Shown: in pieces, positions 1 through 9,702 of the stretch
Numbering within the stretch: position 1 is the stretch's first letter
Layout of the letters: each line of letters starts with the position of its first letter
Source of the DNA: Faecalibacterium sp.
GTDB taxonomy: Bacteria > Bacillota > Clostridia > Oscillospirales > Ruminococcaceae
DNA: 64,000 nucleotides
NCBI GenBank assembly: GCA_020025825.1
Contig: JAHHRL010000002.1
Coordinates: forward strand, 62,001-126,000
Direction: 5' to 3'
The notes under the pieces: model-generated
The model's input: only the letters and a program-made list of their open reading frames with translations
Told to the model about the DNA's origin: nothing
The model's database searches: none
Made by a program: the position numbers and the translations under genes

Positions 1-77
1 CTGCCCTGAAAATCCTGCGGAATCGTCTGCTCGGCTGCAACCGGACCTGCCGAAACAATAATGCAATGTCTATTCAT
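1..77 (-). CDS. Probable thiamine pyrophosphokinase, N-terminal fragment
   Basis: Only the first 25 codons lie in the window; the gene continues past the left edge. The reading begins MNRHCIIVSAGP, a short hydrophobic beta strand followed by a small-residue turn, as at the start of thiamine pyrophosphokinases (which make thiamine diphosphate from thiamine and ATP). An AGGTGA Shine-Dalgarno sits six bases before the ATG. The position just downstream of rsgA on the same strand fits, because clostridial genomes often carry rsgA-rpe-thiN; an rpe gene is missing between them here. The identity rests mainly on context and is tentative; that it is a real translated start is better supported. Confidence 0.45.
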   Translation of the reverse strand, partial: MNRHCIIVSAGPVAAEQTIPQDFQG

Positions 78-89
78 GTTTTCACCTAC

Positions 90-122
90 AAAAATACGGC
101 AGCCACCTTTGTGCTGCCGTAT
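90..122 (-). terminator. Terminator after rsgA
   Basis: A perfect 10-bp stem (ATACGGCAGC with its complement, 94-103 and 113-122) is followed on the minus strand by a run of five T. It lies 8 bases beyond the rsgA stop and just before the ribosome binding site of the next gene, so it may end the long yicC-rsgA operon or act as a partial terminator that reduces expression of the downstream gene. Confidence 0.7.
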
Positions 123-130
123 CTTTTTAC

Positions 131-1012
131 TTAAAATCGATCTGGCCGCTGCCAATCCTTAATATCTTTTACTTCGTCGTACATCATGGCATAGCTATCG
201 TAACGTGTGCGGGAAATCTCCCCACGCTCCAGCGCAGCCAGCACAGCACAGCCTTTTTCGTTGCGGTGTGCACAACCGGTAAAACGGCACTGGCCCAAGT
301 ACGGACGAAACTCCGGAAATGCCAGCTCCAGATTCTCCTTGGGGATATAGCAGGCTTTGCCTGTATCCAAGCTTGCAAACCCCGGTGTATCGGCAATTTT
401 ACCGCCGAACGCTTCAAAGATGGTCACTTCACGGGTTGTGTGACGTCCGCGGCCCAGCTTCATGCTGATTTCGCCCGTTTGCTGGCCCAAATCAGGCAGC
501 AACGTATTCAGCAGCGTAGACTTGCCTACGCCGGAGTTGCCGCAAAAGGCACACAAACGGCCGGTAATCCAGCTTTTGATTTCCTCCAGACCTTCCCCTG
601 TTTCGTAGTCAACACGAATAAAAGGGATGGTCGACTTTTCGTATGCCTGCTCCAAAAACTTTGTTTCAGCCAAGTCACCCTTGGTACATATAATCACCGG
701 CTGAACGCCTTTGTCTACGGCAATCGCACTCAGCTTATCCAACACCAGCGTGCTGGGTACCGGTTGGGTTGTGCTGGCAACCAAAAACAGCACGTCCAGA
801 TTTGCAATCGGCGGACGCACAAATACATTTTTGCGCTCCTCGATTTTTGCAATAACAATACCGCCGTTTTCGGTTTCCAGCTCTACGTTATCTCCCGCAA
901 CCGGCGAAATACGACGCTTGCGGAAGATGCCCTTTGCCTTGCACTCCAGCACCTCTGTGCCTACATTTACATAATAAAAACCGCCAATGCCTTTTACAAC
1001 ATAACCTTTCAT
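131..1012 (-). CDS. rsgA: Ribosome small-subunit-dependent GTPase RsgA
   Basis: RsgA is a circularly permuted GTPase that helps the final maturation of the 30S ribosomal subunit. The 293-residue protein has an N-terminal OB-fold (residues about 1-65), then the G motifs in permuted order: TKGD (G4) near residue 110, the P-loop GNSGVGKST near 160 and DTPG (G3) near 210. The C-terminal zinc-binding segment CRFTGCAHRNEKGC follows. The ATG at 1012 is preferred over an in-frame TTG at 1018, because GACGGA upstream is well spaced only for the ATG. The gene starts 16 bases after the pknB stop and is the last full gene of the operon. Confidence 0.95.
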   Translation of the reverse strand: MKGYVVKGIGGFYYVNVGTEVLECKAKGIFRKRRISPVAGDNVELETENGGIVIAKIEERKNVFVRPPIANLDVLFLVASTTQPVPSTLVLDKLSAIAVDKGVQPVIICTKGDLAETKFLEQAYEKSTIPFIRVDYETGEGLEEIKSWITGRLCAFCGNSGVGKSTLLNTLLPDLGQQTGEISMKLGRGRHTTREVTIFEAFGGKIADTPGFASLDTGKACYIPKENLELAFPEFRPYLGQCRFTGCAHRNEKGCAVLAALERGEISRTRYDSYAMMYDEVKDIKDWQRPDRF

Positions 1013-1028
1013 ACGCAACTATTCCGTC

Positions 1029-2852
1029 TTATTTTTTGGGAATCAACTGGTCCAAAACATCCTTTACGTCTTCCAATGTGCCAGTTTCTTCATCGTTTTT
1101 ATCGTCATCCTCTGGCTTTGCGGTAGGCTCCGGGGTAGCTGTGGGTTCCGGGGTGGGTTCCGGCGTAGGCTCGGGGCCGTCCGAAATATAAACCGGGATA
1201 CGGCTGTTAATCTTAACCTCAGTGCCTGCGGCATAGCCCTGACCGCAAATCGTGTTGGGGGGCAAATCAGACCAAGTATGGGTCTGCACACCAACGCTCA
1301 GCTTGTGAGAGGCCAGCAAACGCACAGCATCCTCGTAGCTCAGGCCGGTCAGCTCAGGCACCTCAGCAGTATTTGCAACCTGCTCACGGCTGATATAAAC
1401 CTTAACTGTGGAGCCGGACTCAACCTTTGTACCTGCTGCGGGGTCGGTGCTGATAACTGTTCCAACCGGCACATTCGGGTCGACCTTATCAATCATCATT
1501 ACATACAGGCCCAGATTTCGCAGGGTTTCGTCAGCATCCTCACGCACCATATTTGCCAGCTGCGGAATCTCCTCATAGCGGGTGCCCAAAGATACATACA
1601 ACTTTACTTCCTGACCGGCCTTAACGGTACGGCCCTCTCTGGGAGACTGCTTGTAAATCACACCGGCCTCGTGCTCAGAATCGTAATTTTCCTCAAATAC
1701 AAACTTGACCTTAGACGCCAGCGGATCTTGCTCAGCAGCGTCTTTCGTCATGCCGACAAAAGAGGTCAACAACACGTCCTCGTTCTGCTGGAACAAGGAG
1801 TTGCTTGCATTGCGCAAAATCGTAAAGCACATAATAGCACAGCCAATGCAGAAAGCCAGCGTAATGCCAAACAAAATTGGCAGGAACTTGCTTTTCTTCT
1901 TTTTAACGGTGACTGTTTTCTTTTTTGTTGTTTCTGTTCCGTTTTTTGTCTGCTTCATAACTTTTTCCATCACATTTGCAACAGGAACCTCCGACATATA
2001 TTTGTACTCAAATCGAATTGCCGGGTCTTCCTTAAATTTACGGATGTCCTCCAGCATTGCTGCTGCACTGTCATATCGCTGTTCGGGGTCTTTTGCCATC
2101 GCACGCTCAGTAATTTGAATCAGTGCTTCCGGGACATCCTGCACAATCTCTGCCAGCGGAGGCGGTGCGTCGGAAATCTGCTTAATTGCAACTTCCACTA
2201 CACTGCCCTTTGTAAAAGGCAGCCTGCCGCTCAGCATCTCGTACATCATAATACCTACTGAGTAGATATCGCTTTTTGCGTCAGTTACATCACCTTTTGC
2301 CTGCTCCGGGCTGATGTAATGGACACTGCCCATTGCCTTACCACTCAGCAGCTGGTTTTCGGCACGGGAAATACGTGCAATACCAAAGTCCATCATGCGC
2401 AGCCCACCATCGGGCAGCAGCATAATATTTTGCGGTTTTACGTCACGATGTACTACACCATTTTCATGTGCGTGCTGTAATGCCTGCAAAATTTCGCCCA
2501 CAAAGTGTACCGTTTCACGCCAATTCAGCTTGCCGCCACGCTGGTCCAAATAGTGGCGCAGGGTAATACCGTCCACATATTCCATCACGATATACTGCAG
2601 CTTATCGGTTACCGAAACATCATATACCTTTACAATGTTGGGGTGGTCCAAAAGCGAAATCGCCTTAGATTCGTTTTTGAACCGACGCACAAGGTCAGGG
2701 TCGCCCATATACTCCTCACGCAGCACCTTTACAGCAACTACGTTACCTGTACGCAAGTCCTTGCCCTTGTACACATTGGCCATACCGCCGGTACCAATCA
2801 GACTGTCAATCTCATAGATACCGTCCAGTTTTGTTCCAATCAGTTTATCCAT
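1029..2852 (-). CDS. pknB: Serine/threonine protein kinase with PASTA domains (PknB/PrkC family)
   Basis: A 607-residue transmembrane Hanks-type kinase that senses muropeptide or lipid II fragments and phosphorylates cell-envelope and translation proteins. The kinase domain (about 10-275) shows the glycine loop GTGGMANV, the lysine in VAVKV, the catalytic loop HRDVKPQN and DFG. A basic juxtamembrane stretch leads to one membrane segment near 330-350, three extracellular PASTA repeats, and a C-terminal PTPEPTPEP-rich tail ending in an acidic segment. The start at 2852 has GGAGGAG six bases upstream and overlaps the end of prpC by eight bases, so the phosphatase and kinase are translationally coupled. 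The usual PASTA count in the family is three to four. Confidence 0.95.
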   Translation of the reverse strand: MDKLIGTKLDGIYEIDSLIGTGGMANVYKGKDLRTGNVVAVKVLREEYMGDPDLVRRFKNESKAISLLDHPNIVKVYDVSVTDKLQYIVMEYVDGITLRHYLDQRGGKLNWRETVHFVGEILQALQHAHENGVVHRDVKPQNIMLLPDGGLRMMDFGIARISRAENQLLSGKAMGSVHYISPEQAKGDVTDAKSDIYSVGIMMYEMLSGRLPFTKGSVVEVAIKQISDAPPPLAEIVQDVPEALIQITERAMAKDPEQRYDSAAAMLEDIRKFKEDPAIRFEYKYMSEVPVANVMEKVMKQTKNGTETTKKKTVTVKKKKSKFLPILFGITLAFCIGCAIMCFTILRNASNSLFQQNEDVLLTSFVGMTKDAAEQDPLASKVKFVFEENYDSEHEAGVIYKQSPREGRTVKAGQEVKLYVSLGTRYEEIPQLANMVREDADETLRNLGLYVMMIDKVDPNVPVGTVISTDPAAGTKVESGSTVKVYISREQVANTAEVPELTGLSYEDAVRLLASHKLSVGVQTHTWSDLPPNTICGQGYAAGTEVKINSRIPVYISDGPEPTPEPTPEPTATPEPTAKPEDDDKNDEETGTLEDVKDVLDQLIPKK

Positions 2853-3588
2853 TTTGCTCCTCCATGTCTGGTGTAGCCAGCAGAACCGTAATATTATCCG
2901 GGCCGCCGCACGCATTTGCAGCATCTACTAATGTTTGCGCTGCCGCATAAAATGCAGTACCCTTCAAAATACGCTCCATGCGTTCCTTGGCAACCGCATT
3001 GGTTAACCCGTCTGAGCATAAAAGCAGTATCTCTTCGGGCTGGATTTCCGCAGCGGTATATTCCGGCTCCAAACTTTTCTCCACGCCCAAAGCACGTGTT
3101 ATCACGTTTTTTCGGGGGTGATTTTTGGCTTCTTCCTGCGTGATAGCACCTTTATTGACCAGTTCTTGCACGTAGGAATGGTCCTGTGTTAATTGTATCA
3201 GCTCGCCTGCACGATACAGGTAGCAGCGTGAATCGCCCACATGCGCAATATGCACAGTATTGCCTATCATCATAACCAATACAGCTGTTGTGCCCATGCC
3301 TTGGTAACGTGCTTGTTCCAGCGAGCGTTCATGAACGACTTGGTTTGCGTGGTCCAATGCAGACATGATGAAGCCACGTGGACCGCCTGCGTAAGAGGCA
3401 TCCCACGTCATCATCCATTCTTCTATCGTATCGCAAGCCAAACCGGACGCTAACTTTCCACCGTTGGCACCGCCCATGCCGTCACAGACAAGTGCCCACG
3501 TAGTTCCATCTGATAAACAGCCTGCACGGTAGTTATCCTGATTTTCGCTGCGTACGCAGCCCACATCAGTACTTCCGATCAGTCGCAT
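2845..3588 (-). CDS. prpC: PP2C-family protein phosphatase PrpC/Stp
   Basis: A 247-residue metal-dependent phosphatase that reverses phosphorylation by the adjacent PknB kinase. Metal-binding and catalytic motifs are in order: RSENQDN near residue 13, VCDGMGGANGG near 37, HVGDSRCYL in the middle, LCSDGLTN and GGPDNITV near the end. The protein is about the family's usual length and has no membrane segment, so it should be cytoplasmic. ATG 3588 has AGGAGA at proper spacing; the longer in-frame reading upstream is inside rlmN. It overlaps rlmN by ten bases and pknB by eight. Confidence 0.95.
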   Translation of the reverse strand: MRLIGSTDVGCVRSENQDNYRAGCLSDGTTWALVCDGMGGANGGKLASGLACDTIEEWMMTWDASYAGGPRGFIMSALDHANQVVHERSLEQARYQGMGTTAVLVMMIGNTVHIAHVGDSRCYLYRAGELIQLTQDHSYVQELVNKGAITQEEAKNHPRKNVITRALGVEKSLEPEYTAAEIQPEEILLLCSDGLTNAVAKERMERILKGTAFYAAAQTLVDAANACGGPDNITVLLATPDMEEQNG

Positions 3589-4631
3589 TTGCTGTTCTCC
3601 TTTTCCTGCATTTCTTCTCTGCGAAGCTGGCCGCACGCCGCACTGATTTCGCTGCCCAAGCGGCGGCGAACCGTGGCATTTACGCCCAAATCTGTAAGCA
3701 GTTTCTGAAAACGACGCACGTTTTCCGCATCAGATGCAGAATACGGGCTGCCGTCTACGGGATTGATTGGAATAAGATTTACGTGTGCGCCCATGCCACG
3801 AATCAGCTGCGCCAGCTTGCGTGCACAAGCGTCGCTGTCGTTTACACCACGCACCATGGAATATTCAAAACTAACACGGCGGCCGGTAGTTTCCTGATAG
3901 GAGCGCACCGCCGGCATCAGTTTTTCCAGTGGGTATGCATTATTTACCGGCATCATACCGCTGCGAATATCGTTAAACGGCGCATGCAGAGATACCGACA
4001 AAGTAAGCTGCAAATTTTCCTGCGCCAAACGGCCGATACCCGGCACAAGGCCGCAGGTGGAAAGGCTGATATTCCGCATACCGATATTTACGCCGTCAGG
4101 CGAAGAAATGATATGCAAAAAGTCCAGCACATTCTCGTAGTTATCCAAGGGTTCACCAATACCCATCAGCACAATATGGGAGATACGCTCGCCAATATCA
4201 CGCTGTGCGGTATAAATTTCCGCTGCGATTTCACCTGCTTCCAGATTTCGCACACGGCCCGCCTGCGTAGATGCACAAAAACGGCAGCCCATACGGCAGC
4301 CCACCTGCGTAGAAACGCAAACGGTGTTACCATAATTATAGCGCATTACAACGGTTTCAATGCAGTTGCCGTCTGCCATACGCAGCAAATATTTTACAGT
4401 ACCGTCCTTTGCCTGCTGGCGGCGCTCAATTACGGGCGCTGCAATGTACCAGTTTTCCTCCAGCTGCGCAAGCAGCTTTTTGGGCTGGTCGGTCATAGCG
4501 GCAAAGTCCGTTGCCAATTTTTGATGAATCCAATGAAAAATCTGTTTTGCTCGGAAGCTCGGCTGACCCATTTCCTTCAAAACGGCAGCGAGCTGCTCCA
4601 GCGTAAGAGAGGACAGACACTTTTTTTCCAT
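3579..4631 (-). CDS. rlmN: Dual-specificity RNA methyltransferase RlmN
   Basis: Radical-SAM enzyme that methylates C2 of adenosine 2503 in 23S rRNA and adenosine 37 in some tRNAs. The cluster motif CRMGCRFC lies near residue 105, the GIGEPLDN glycine motif near 165, and the catalytic C-terminal cysteine in SAACGQL. Length (350 residues) is typical. The start chosen shares one base with the rsmB stop (TGATG) and has GGAG eight bases before it, arguing for coupled translation; a longer reading inside rsmB has no binding site. Confidence 0.95.
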   Translation of the reverse strand: MEKKCLSSLTLEQLAAVLKEMGQPSFRAKQIFHWIHQKLATDFAAMTDQPKKLLAQLEENWYIAAPVIERRQQAKDGTVKYLLRMADGNCIETVVMRYNYGNTVCVSTQVGCRMGCRFCASTQAGRVRNLEAGEIAAEIYTAQRDIGERISHIVLMGIGEPLDNYENVLDFLHIISSPDGVNIGMRNISLSTCGLVPGIGRLAQENLQLTLSVSLHAPFNDIRSGMMPVNNAYPLEKLMPAVRSYQETTGRRVSFEYSMVRGVNDSDACARKLAQLIRGMGAHVNLIPINPVDGSPYSASDAENVRRFQKLLTDLGVNATVRRRLGSEISAACGQLRREEMQEKENSKCD

Positions 4632-5935
4632 CAATGTTTCTCCATTGCACAAATAAAAAATCCGTCCATATCGGTCTTATTGGGCAGCGAAACCGCCCCG
4701 TAAGGCCCATACGGCATGGTTTTAGGCAGATACGGCACCTGACACACCGTAAATTCCGGGTGGCGCTGTAAAAATGCCTGAATCTGATTTTCGTTTTCGT
4801 CCGGATTAAGGGTACAGGTAGAATATACCAGACGTCCGCCGATTCGTAAATACGCAGCAGCCTGTTCCAGAATTTTTTGCTGTAATTCTACCAACTCACT
4901 CAAGCCGGAAACGTCCTTGTAGCGGATATCCGGTTTCTTTTGCAAAATGCCAAGGCCGGAACACGGCACATCCGCCAAAATACGGTCTGCACCCTGAAAA
5001 TCCGCACAATATACCGAAGCATCGTTTTGGCGCGCTTTTGCACAGTGCAAACCGCCCCGCTCCAGTGTTTTTTGCAGTAAGGATACACGATTTTCCGATA
5101 CATCGCAGCTGGTCAGGCTGCCCTTATCCTGCATTTGCTGGCCAATGGTCAGGCTTTTGCCGCCCGGTGCAGCGCACAAATCCACAATACGGTCGCCGGG
5201 CTGTGCCTGCAAGGCAAGGGCTGCCAGCTGGCTGGTACGGCCCTGCACATGAAACAGCCCCTCCTGGAACGAAGGCACATCTGCGGGACTGCCTGCAAAC
5301 TGTACCAGTAAGCAGTTTGGTATCTCGCAGGTTTGTACAGCTCGCACGCCTTCTGCCAGTAAGCGCTGTGCCAGTGCCTGCTGGGTAATGCACAAAGTGT
5401 TTACACGGATTGCCGTTTCCTGCTCGGTATGCACCTTGGTTAAAATCTGCTCGGCCTGCTTAGGATACCAGCGCAAAAAGTGCTGCGCAACCGAAGGGCT
5501 TACAGACCCTAAAACGGTCAGGCGTTCTTCCTTATTTTTGAATTTCGCCTGTGCTAAATCGTACTCACCGGCACGGCGCAGCACCGCATTGACCATACCT
5601 GCTGCGCTGGATTTACCAAAGGCACGGGTCAGCTTTACCGCTTCATTTACAGCGGCGGAAGCCGGCGTACTTAAATAACGGAGCTGTGCCAAACCGCTGC
5701 GCAGAATCGCCTGCACGGGTGCGTCCAGCTTTGCAACAGGCTTTTTCAAAAAGCGGTTCAGGATATAGTCCAGCGTGTTGCGGTGTTCCAAAACGCAGTA
5801 AAAAATTGCAGAGGCAAAAGCACGGTCTGCCGGGGACAGCGTATGCTTTTTCAGCATACCGTCCAGCACCAGATTACCGTATCCGCCTTCCTCAACACGC
5901 ACCAGTGCCTCAACCACCAAGTAACGGGCCGTCAC
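4631..5935 (-). CDS. rsmB: 16S rRNA cytosine-967 C5-methyltransferase RsmB
   Basis: A 434-residue protein with an N-terminal NusB-like RNA-binding domain (about 1-135) and a C-terminal SAM-dependent m5C methyltransferase domain. The SAM motif DLCAAPGGKS, the DVPCSGLG motif and the catalytic YSTCT motif are all present. It starts with GTG at 5935: GTGA overlaps the TGA of fmt by four bases, with GGGGGA upstream. Position between fmt and rlmN is the common Firmicute arrangement. Confidence 0.95.
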   Translation of the reverse strand: MTARYLVVEALVRVEEGGYGNLVLDGMLKKHTLSPADRAFASAIFYCVLEHRNTLDYILNRFLKKPVAKLDAPVQAILRSGLAQLRYLSTPASAAVNEAVKLTRAFGKSSAAGMVNAVLRRAGEYDLAQAKFKNKEERLTVLGSVSPSVAQHFLRWYPKQAEQILTKVHTEQETAIRVNTLCITQQALAQRLLAEGVRAVQTCEIPNCLLVQFAGSPADVPSFQEGLFHVQGRTSQLAALALQAQPGDRIVDLCAAPGGKSLTIGQQMQDKGSLTSCDVSENRVSLLQKTLERGGLHCAKARQNDASVYCADFQGADRILADVPCSGLGILQKKPDIRYKDVSGLSELVELQQKILEQAAAYLRIGGRLVYSTCTLNPDENENQIQAFLQRHPEFTVCQVPYLPKTMPYGPYGAVSLPNKTDMDGFFICAMEKH

Positions 5936-6852
5936 AGGCTGTCCCCCGCCTTCAAGCGCAGACCCGCTGCCCAAGCACTGCCGTCCATGGGCTTAGAGCC
6001 TTCAGGCACAACACGGCACAGTTCTACAGCGCCGCTGCCACAGGCAACTACCAAGGGGCGGGTGCTTAAAATCGTACCGGGCGCTGCATTTGTGGGGTTT
6101 TCGGCCACACGGCACTGCTGCACCTTGATACGTTTTTCGTCTTTGAAGAACCATGCCACCGGCCAAGAGTACATACCACGTACCCAGTTGTGAATGTGGG
6201 CTGCGTCCTGCGTAAAGTTGAACTCTGCCATGTCCTTTGTCAGCATAGGTGCCAGCATTGCGTGTTCGTGGTCCTGCTTTTCAGGTGTGATGGCACCTGC
6301 CTCCAAAAGGGGCAAAATCTCGCACAAAGCCTGTGCGCCAACTGCTGTTACACGGTCGAACAGTTCCTCGCTGGTTTCCTCTGCACCAATAGCAATACGC
6401 TTGCACATCAGTACATCGCCCGTATCCAAACCCTCGTCCATCTGCATAATGGAAACACCTGTTTCGGCATCACCGTTCAAAACAGACCACTGTACCGGTG
6501 CACTGCCACGATACTTAGGCAGCAGGGATACGTGCAGGTTAATGCAGCCAAACTTAGGCATTGCCAAAATCTGTGCAGGTAAAATGCAGCCATAGGCCAC
6601 AACCACAATAATGTCCGGGTTCAGGTTACGGATTGTTTCGTCCTCACCGCCGTCACGCAGCGTGCGGGGCTGATAAACAGGAGTACCGTGCTCCATTGCC
6701 ACCTGTTTCACGGGCGGCGCAGTCAAAATCTGCTTGCGGCCCACCGGCTTATCCCGGCGGGTATATACCGCACAAATGTCGTGCCCGGCAGCATACAGCG
6801 CTTTCAGGCACTCAGCCGAAATATCCGGCGTTCCCATAAAAAGGATTCGCAT
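5932..6852 (-). CDS. fmt: Methionyl-tRNA formyltransferase
   Basis: Transfers a formyl group from 10-formyl-THF to initiator Met-tRNA. The 306-residue protein begins MRILFMGTP and carries the catalytic block with HVSLLPKYRGSAPVQW near residue 108-123, followed by the C-terminal OB-like domain that contacts tRNA. It starts three bases after the def stop, with AAAGG spanning that stop as the binding site. Formylation (fmt) and deformylation (def) enzymes are thus expressed together. Confidence 0.97.
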   Translation of the reverse strand: MRILFMGTPDISAECLKALYAAGHDICAVYTRRDKPVGRKQILTAPPVKQVAMEHGTPVYQPRTLRDGGEDETIRNLNPDIIVVVAYGCILPAQILAMPKFGCINLHVSLLPKYRGSAPVQWSVLNGDAETGVSIMQMDEGLDTGDVLMCKRIAIGAEETSEELFDRVTAVGAQALCEILPLLEAGAITPEKQDHEHAMLAPMLTKDMAEFNFTQDAAHIHNWVRGMYSWPVAWFFKDEKRIKVQQCRVAENPTNAAPGTILSTRPLVVACGSGAVELCRVVPEGSKPMDGSAWAAGLRLKAGDSL

Positions 6853-6855
6853 AAA

Positions 6856-7383
6856 TCAGTTACCTTTCTGTGCTTCTGCACGGCCTTCCTCAGTATCTTC
6901 GTAGAAGAACTTGCTGGTCTGCATGATTGTAATGCCGTCCAGATGGTCGTTTTCGTGCTGAATGCAGCGAGCCAGCAGACCTTCTGCTTCCAACTCAAAC
7001 CACTCGCCAAAGCGGTCCTGTGCACGGACTTTAACTGCTACAGGGCGCTCGACTGCACCGGTATGGCCGGGGAAGGACAGGCAGCCCTCGTAAGAAGTTT
7101 CGGTTTCTTCGCTTACTGCAATGATTTCGGGGTTCACAAAGTCAATCAGCTTCAGCTCGTAATCTTCCGGGATTTCCTCCGGGCAATCGGTGGTGTCCCA
7201 CACAACAAACAGGCGGCGCATCATACCAACCTGAGGGCCAGCCAGACCAATGCCGTCAGCCTCCAGCATGGTTTCCCGCATATCGTCCAGCAGCTGAGCC
7301 AGCTTGTCATCGAACTTGGTAACAGGGCGGCAAACCTTGTTCAAAATCGGGTCGCCATCTTTTACAACTTTACGCAATGCCAT
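6856..7383 (-). CDS. def: Peptide deformylase
   Basis: Removes the N-formyl group from nascent peptides. The 175-residue protein shows the three family motifs: GIGLAGPQVG (motif 1, with G in place of the first A of GxGLAAPQ), EGCLSFPG and QHENDHLDG, which supply the metal ligands Cys and two His. ATG 7383 has GGAGG eight bases upstream; the five-codon-longer reading lacks one. It sits between priA and fmt. Confidence 0.96.
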   Translation of the reverse strand: MALRKVVKDGDPILNKVCRPVTKFDDKLAQLLDDMRETMLEADGIGLAGPQVGMMRRLFVVWDTTDCPEEIPEDYELKLIDFVNPEIIAVSEETETSYEGCLSFPGHTGAVERPVAVKVRAQDRFGEWFELEAEGLLARCIQHENDHLDGITIMQTSKFFYEDTEEGRAEAQKGN

Positions 7384-7409
7384 TTCTATATCCTCCAAAT
7401 TGTTTAGTG

Positions 7410-9671
7410 TTATAAATCACCGTCAGAATGCATATCCAAAATCACGCTTGCCTTTTGCGGCAGCTTTTCCTTTTCGTAGGCGGCAAGCACCTGCCGCATC
7501 AACGTGCGGAAAGCCTTATCGCCACGGCATTTTACAGTGAGCTTATAGCGGTATTTCTCATTGATTTTTGTAATGGTGCAAGGGGTTGGCCCCAGCACAC
7601 GCAAAGGCAGCTTTTCCTGCTTAGCAGCAAACTGCCCTAATAATACGGCAAAACGGCTGGCAGCAAATGCCACCTCGTTCTCCTTTTTGCCGGTAAAACC
7701 CACCATGCAGAGGCTGCAAAAAGGCGGGTATAAGCTAAGTTTACGAAAAATGATTTCCTGCTCAAAAAAAGCTTCATAGTCCTGCTGGGCTGCCAGATTC
7801 AACACCGGGTCACCGGGGGCAACTGTTTGGATAATAGCATGACCCGGACTTTCGGCACGTCCGCCACGTCCTACAACCTGTGTTACCAGACTGAACACGT
7901 TTTCGTATGCACGGAACCCCTGTGCAAACAGCAGCGAATCGATACCCAAAACACCCACAAGTGTGACGTCCTCAAAATCGAGGCCCTTTGCCACCATTTG
8001 TGTGCCCAGCATGATGTCGTATTCATGTCGGCCAAACTGTGCCAAAAACCTTTCGTGCGCATCTTTTGTGGAGGTAGAGTCCTGGTCCATACGCAAAATT
8101 CGTGCTTTGGGAAAAAGCTTTGCAAGTTCTTCCTCGGCTTTTTGCGTACCGAAGCCTGTGTAAATCAGTTTCCCTCCGCAAGACGGGCACTTATGTGGTG
8201 CAGGGTGTATGCTGCTGCCGCAGTAATGGCACAGCAGCTCGCCTTTTGCTTTGTGGTAAACCATAGGCACGCTGCATTTTTCGCACTTCAGCACTTCGCC
8301 GCAGTCCTCGCACATAGTAACGGTTTGGTACCCACGGCGATTCAGCAGCAAGATGGTTTGCTTGCCAACAGCCAAATTGGCACGAATGGCACTTTCCATT
8401 GCACGGCTGATGTCACCCGGATTGCCTGCCGCCAGTTCGGCACGCATATCCACTAGGTCTACGCTGGGCAATGCGTTGCCGCTATAGCGCTGGGTCAGTT
8501 TCACCAGTTGATAGCGGCCCTTTACAGCAGCGTAGTAGCTCTCGGTAGAGGGCGTTGCAGAAGCAAGCACCAGTAAAGCGCCGTTTTCTGCCGCACGCTG
8601 CCGTGCAACTTCATGTGCAGAAAACCGTGGTGCTGACTCGCTGCGGTAGGTATGCTCCTGCTCCTCGTCTACAACAATCAGGCCTATATCTTTCAGTGGT
8701 GCAAATACAGCGCTGCGTGTGCCAACTACAATGTCGGCACCGCCGTCCTGAATCATTTGCCACTGCAAAAAGCGCTCGGTATGATTTAGCGCAGAGTGCT
8801 GCACCGCAACACGGCTGCCAAATGCCGCCTTTAAGCGGTAAATCATTTGCGGCGTCAGGCCGATTTCGGGTACAAGCACCAGTGCTTTGCGGCCCAGTGC
8901 AAGGCACTGCTCAATCAGTTTTACAAATACCAGCGTTTTGCCGCTGCCCGTAACGCCATACAGCAAGGCAGCATGGGGCGCATTATCTTCCAAATGCGGT
9001 GCAAGTGCATCATACGCCTGCTGCTGTGCTTGTGTAAGCTGAATATTTACGCCTGTGTATGGGATATTCGCATACCGGTCGATACTTTTATTTACCTTCT
9101 CGCAGCAGAGCACCCCTTTTTCACAAAGGTTATCCAGCACGGCACGGCTAATGCCCTTTTGCTCCAAATCGTTCAAAAGACGTGGGCCGCCGTTTAATAA
9201 GGCAACGGCCGCCAACTGCTTTGCCGTGGGCTTTGGTTTTTGCGGCAGCTCCCCTGCCACGCTGTATTGATTTTCGGTGTGGCGTGTCAGCTGCTTTTGC
9301 AAAACAGGTGTAATACCATCCGCTGCCAGTGCAGGTTTATAAAGGGCACCATAAGGGATAATAGCTTTTACTGCCTCGTAGTAGGTACAAAAGGTACGCT
9401 CACGCAAAAACAGCACCAAACGCATCAAGTCAGGCGTAAGGGCAGCCGAATCCGGCGCCACATCGTAAACAGCCTTTAGCTTTGCGTTTACCGGTACTTC
9501 GTCGCAGCCCAAAACCACACCCATACGTGCCTTGGATGCCTGCCCGAATGGTACAAGCACCATACTGCCGTTACGGACAAGATTTTCCTGCTCAGGCATA
9601 ACAAGGTAAGTATATAATTTGTCGAAATGGTAGGCGGTGTTGCTGACCGCTACCTGAACAGTCTTTGGCAA
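7410..9671 (-). CDS. priA: Primosomal replication-restart helicase PriA
   Basis: Superfamily 2 DNA helicase that reloads the replisome at stalled forks. It contains an N-terminal DNA-binding domain, Walker A GVTGSGKT, the Walker B variant DEEQEH, and a zinc-binding region with four CxxC pairs between residues about 450 and 495. Two starts are possible: ATG at 9692 has no binding site, while an in-frame TTG at 9671 has AGGGGGA six bases upstream and gives the usual short PriA N-terminus, so I place the start there (753 residues). In many clostridia rpoZ and coaBC lie between gmk and priA; here neither is present. Confidence 0.94.
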   Translation of the reverse strand: MPKTVQVAVSNTAYHFDKLYTYLVMPEQENLVRNGSMVLVPFGQASKARMGVVLGCDEVPVNAKLKAVYDVAPDSAALTPDLMRLVLFLRERTFCTYYEAVKAIIPYGALYKPALAADGITPVLQKQLTRHTENQYSVAGELPQKPKPTAKQLAAVALLNGGPRLLNDLEQKGISRAVLDNLCEKGVLCCEKVNKSIDRYANIPYTGVNIQLTQAQQQAYDALAPHLEDNAPHAALLYGVTGSGKTLVFVKLIEQCLALGRKALVLVPEIGLTPQMIYRLKAAFGSRVAVQHSALNHTERFLQWQMIQDGGADIVVGTRSAVFAPLKDIGLIVVDEEQEHTYRSESAPRFSAHEVARQRAAENGALLVLASATPSTESYYAAVKGRYQLVKLTQRYSGNALPSVDLVDMRAELAAGNPGDISRAMESAIRANLAVGKQTILLLNRRGYQTVTMCEDCGEVLKCEKCSVPMVYHKAKGELLCHYCGSSIHPAPHKCPSCGGKLIYTGFGTQKAEEELAKLFPKARILRMDQDSTSTKDAHERFLAQFGRHEYDIMLGTQMVAKGLDFEDVTLVGVLGIDSLLFAQGFRAYENVFSLVTQVVGRGGRAESPGHAIIQTVAPGDPVLNLAAQQDYEAFFEQEIIFRKLSLYPPFCSLCMVGFTGKKENEVAFAASRFAVLLGQFAAKQEKLPLRVLGPTPCTITKINEKYRYKLTVKCRGDKAFRTLMRQVLAAYEKEKLPQKASVILDMHSDGDL

Positions 9672-9702
9672 GCCGCTTCCCCCTTTCGGCATCCGTAGTG
9701 CA

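Noticed and set aside
1110..1185. GT/GC-rich near-repeats that resemble a minisatellite
   Set aside because: They encode the PTPEPTPEP-rich C-terminal tail of PknB in frame; the repetition follows the protein.
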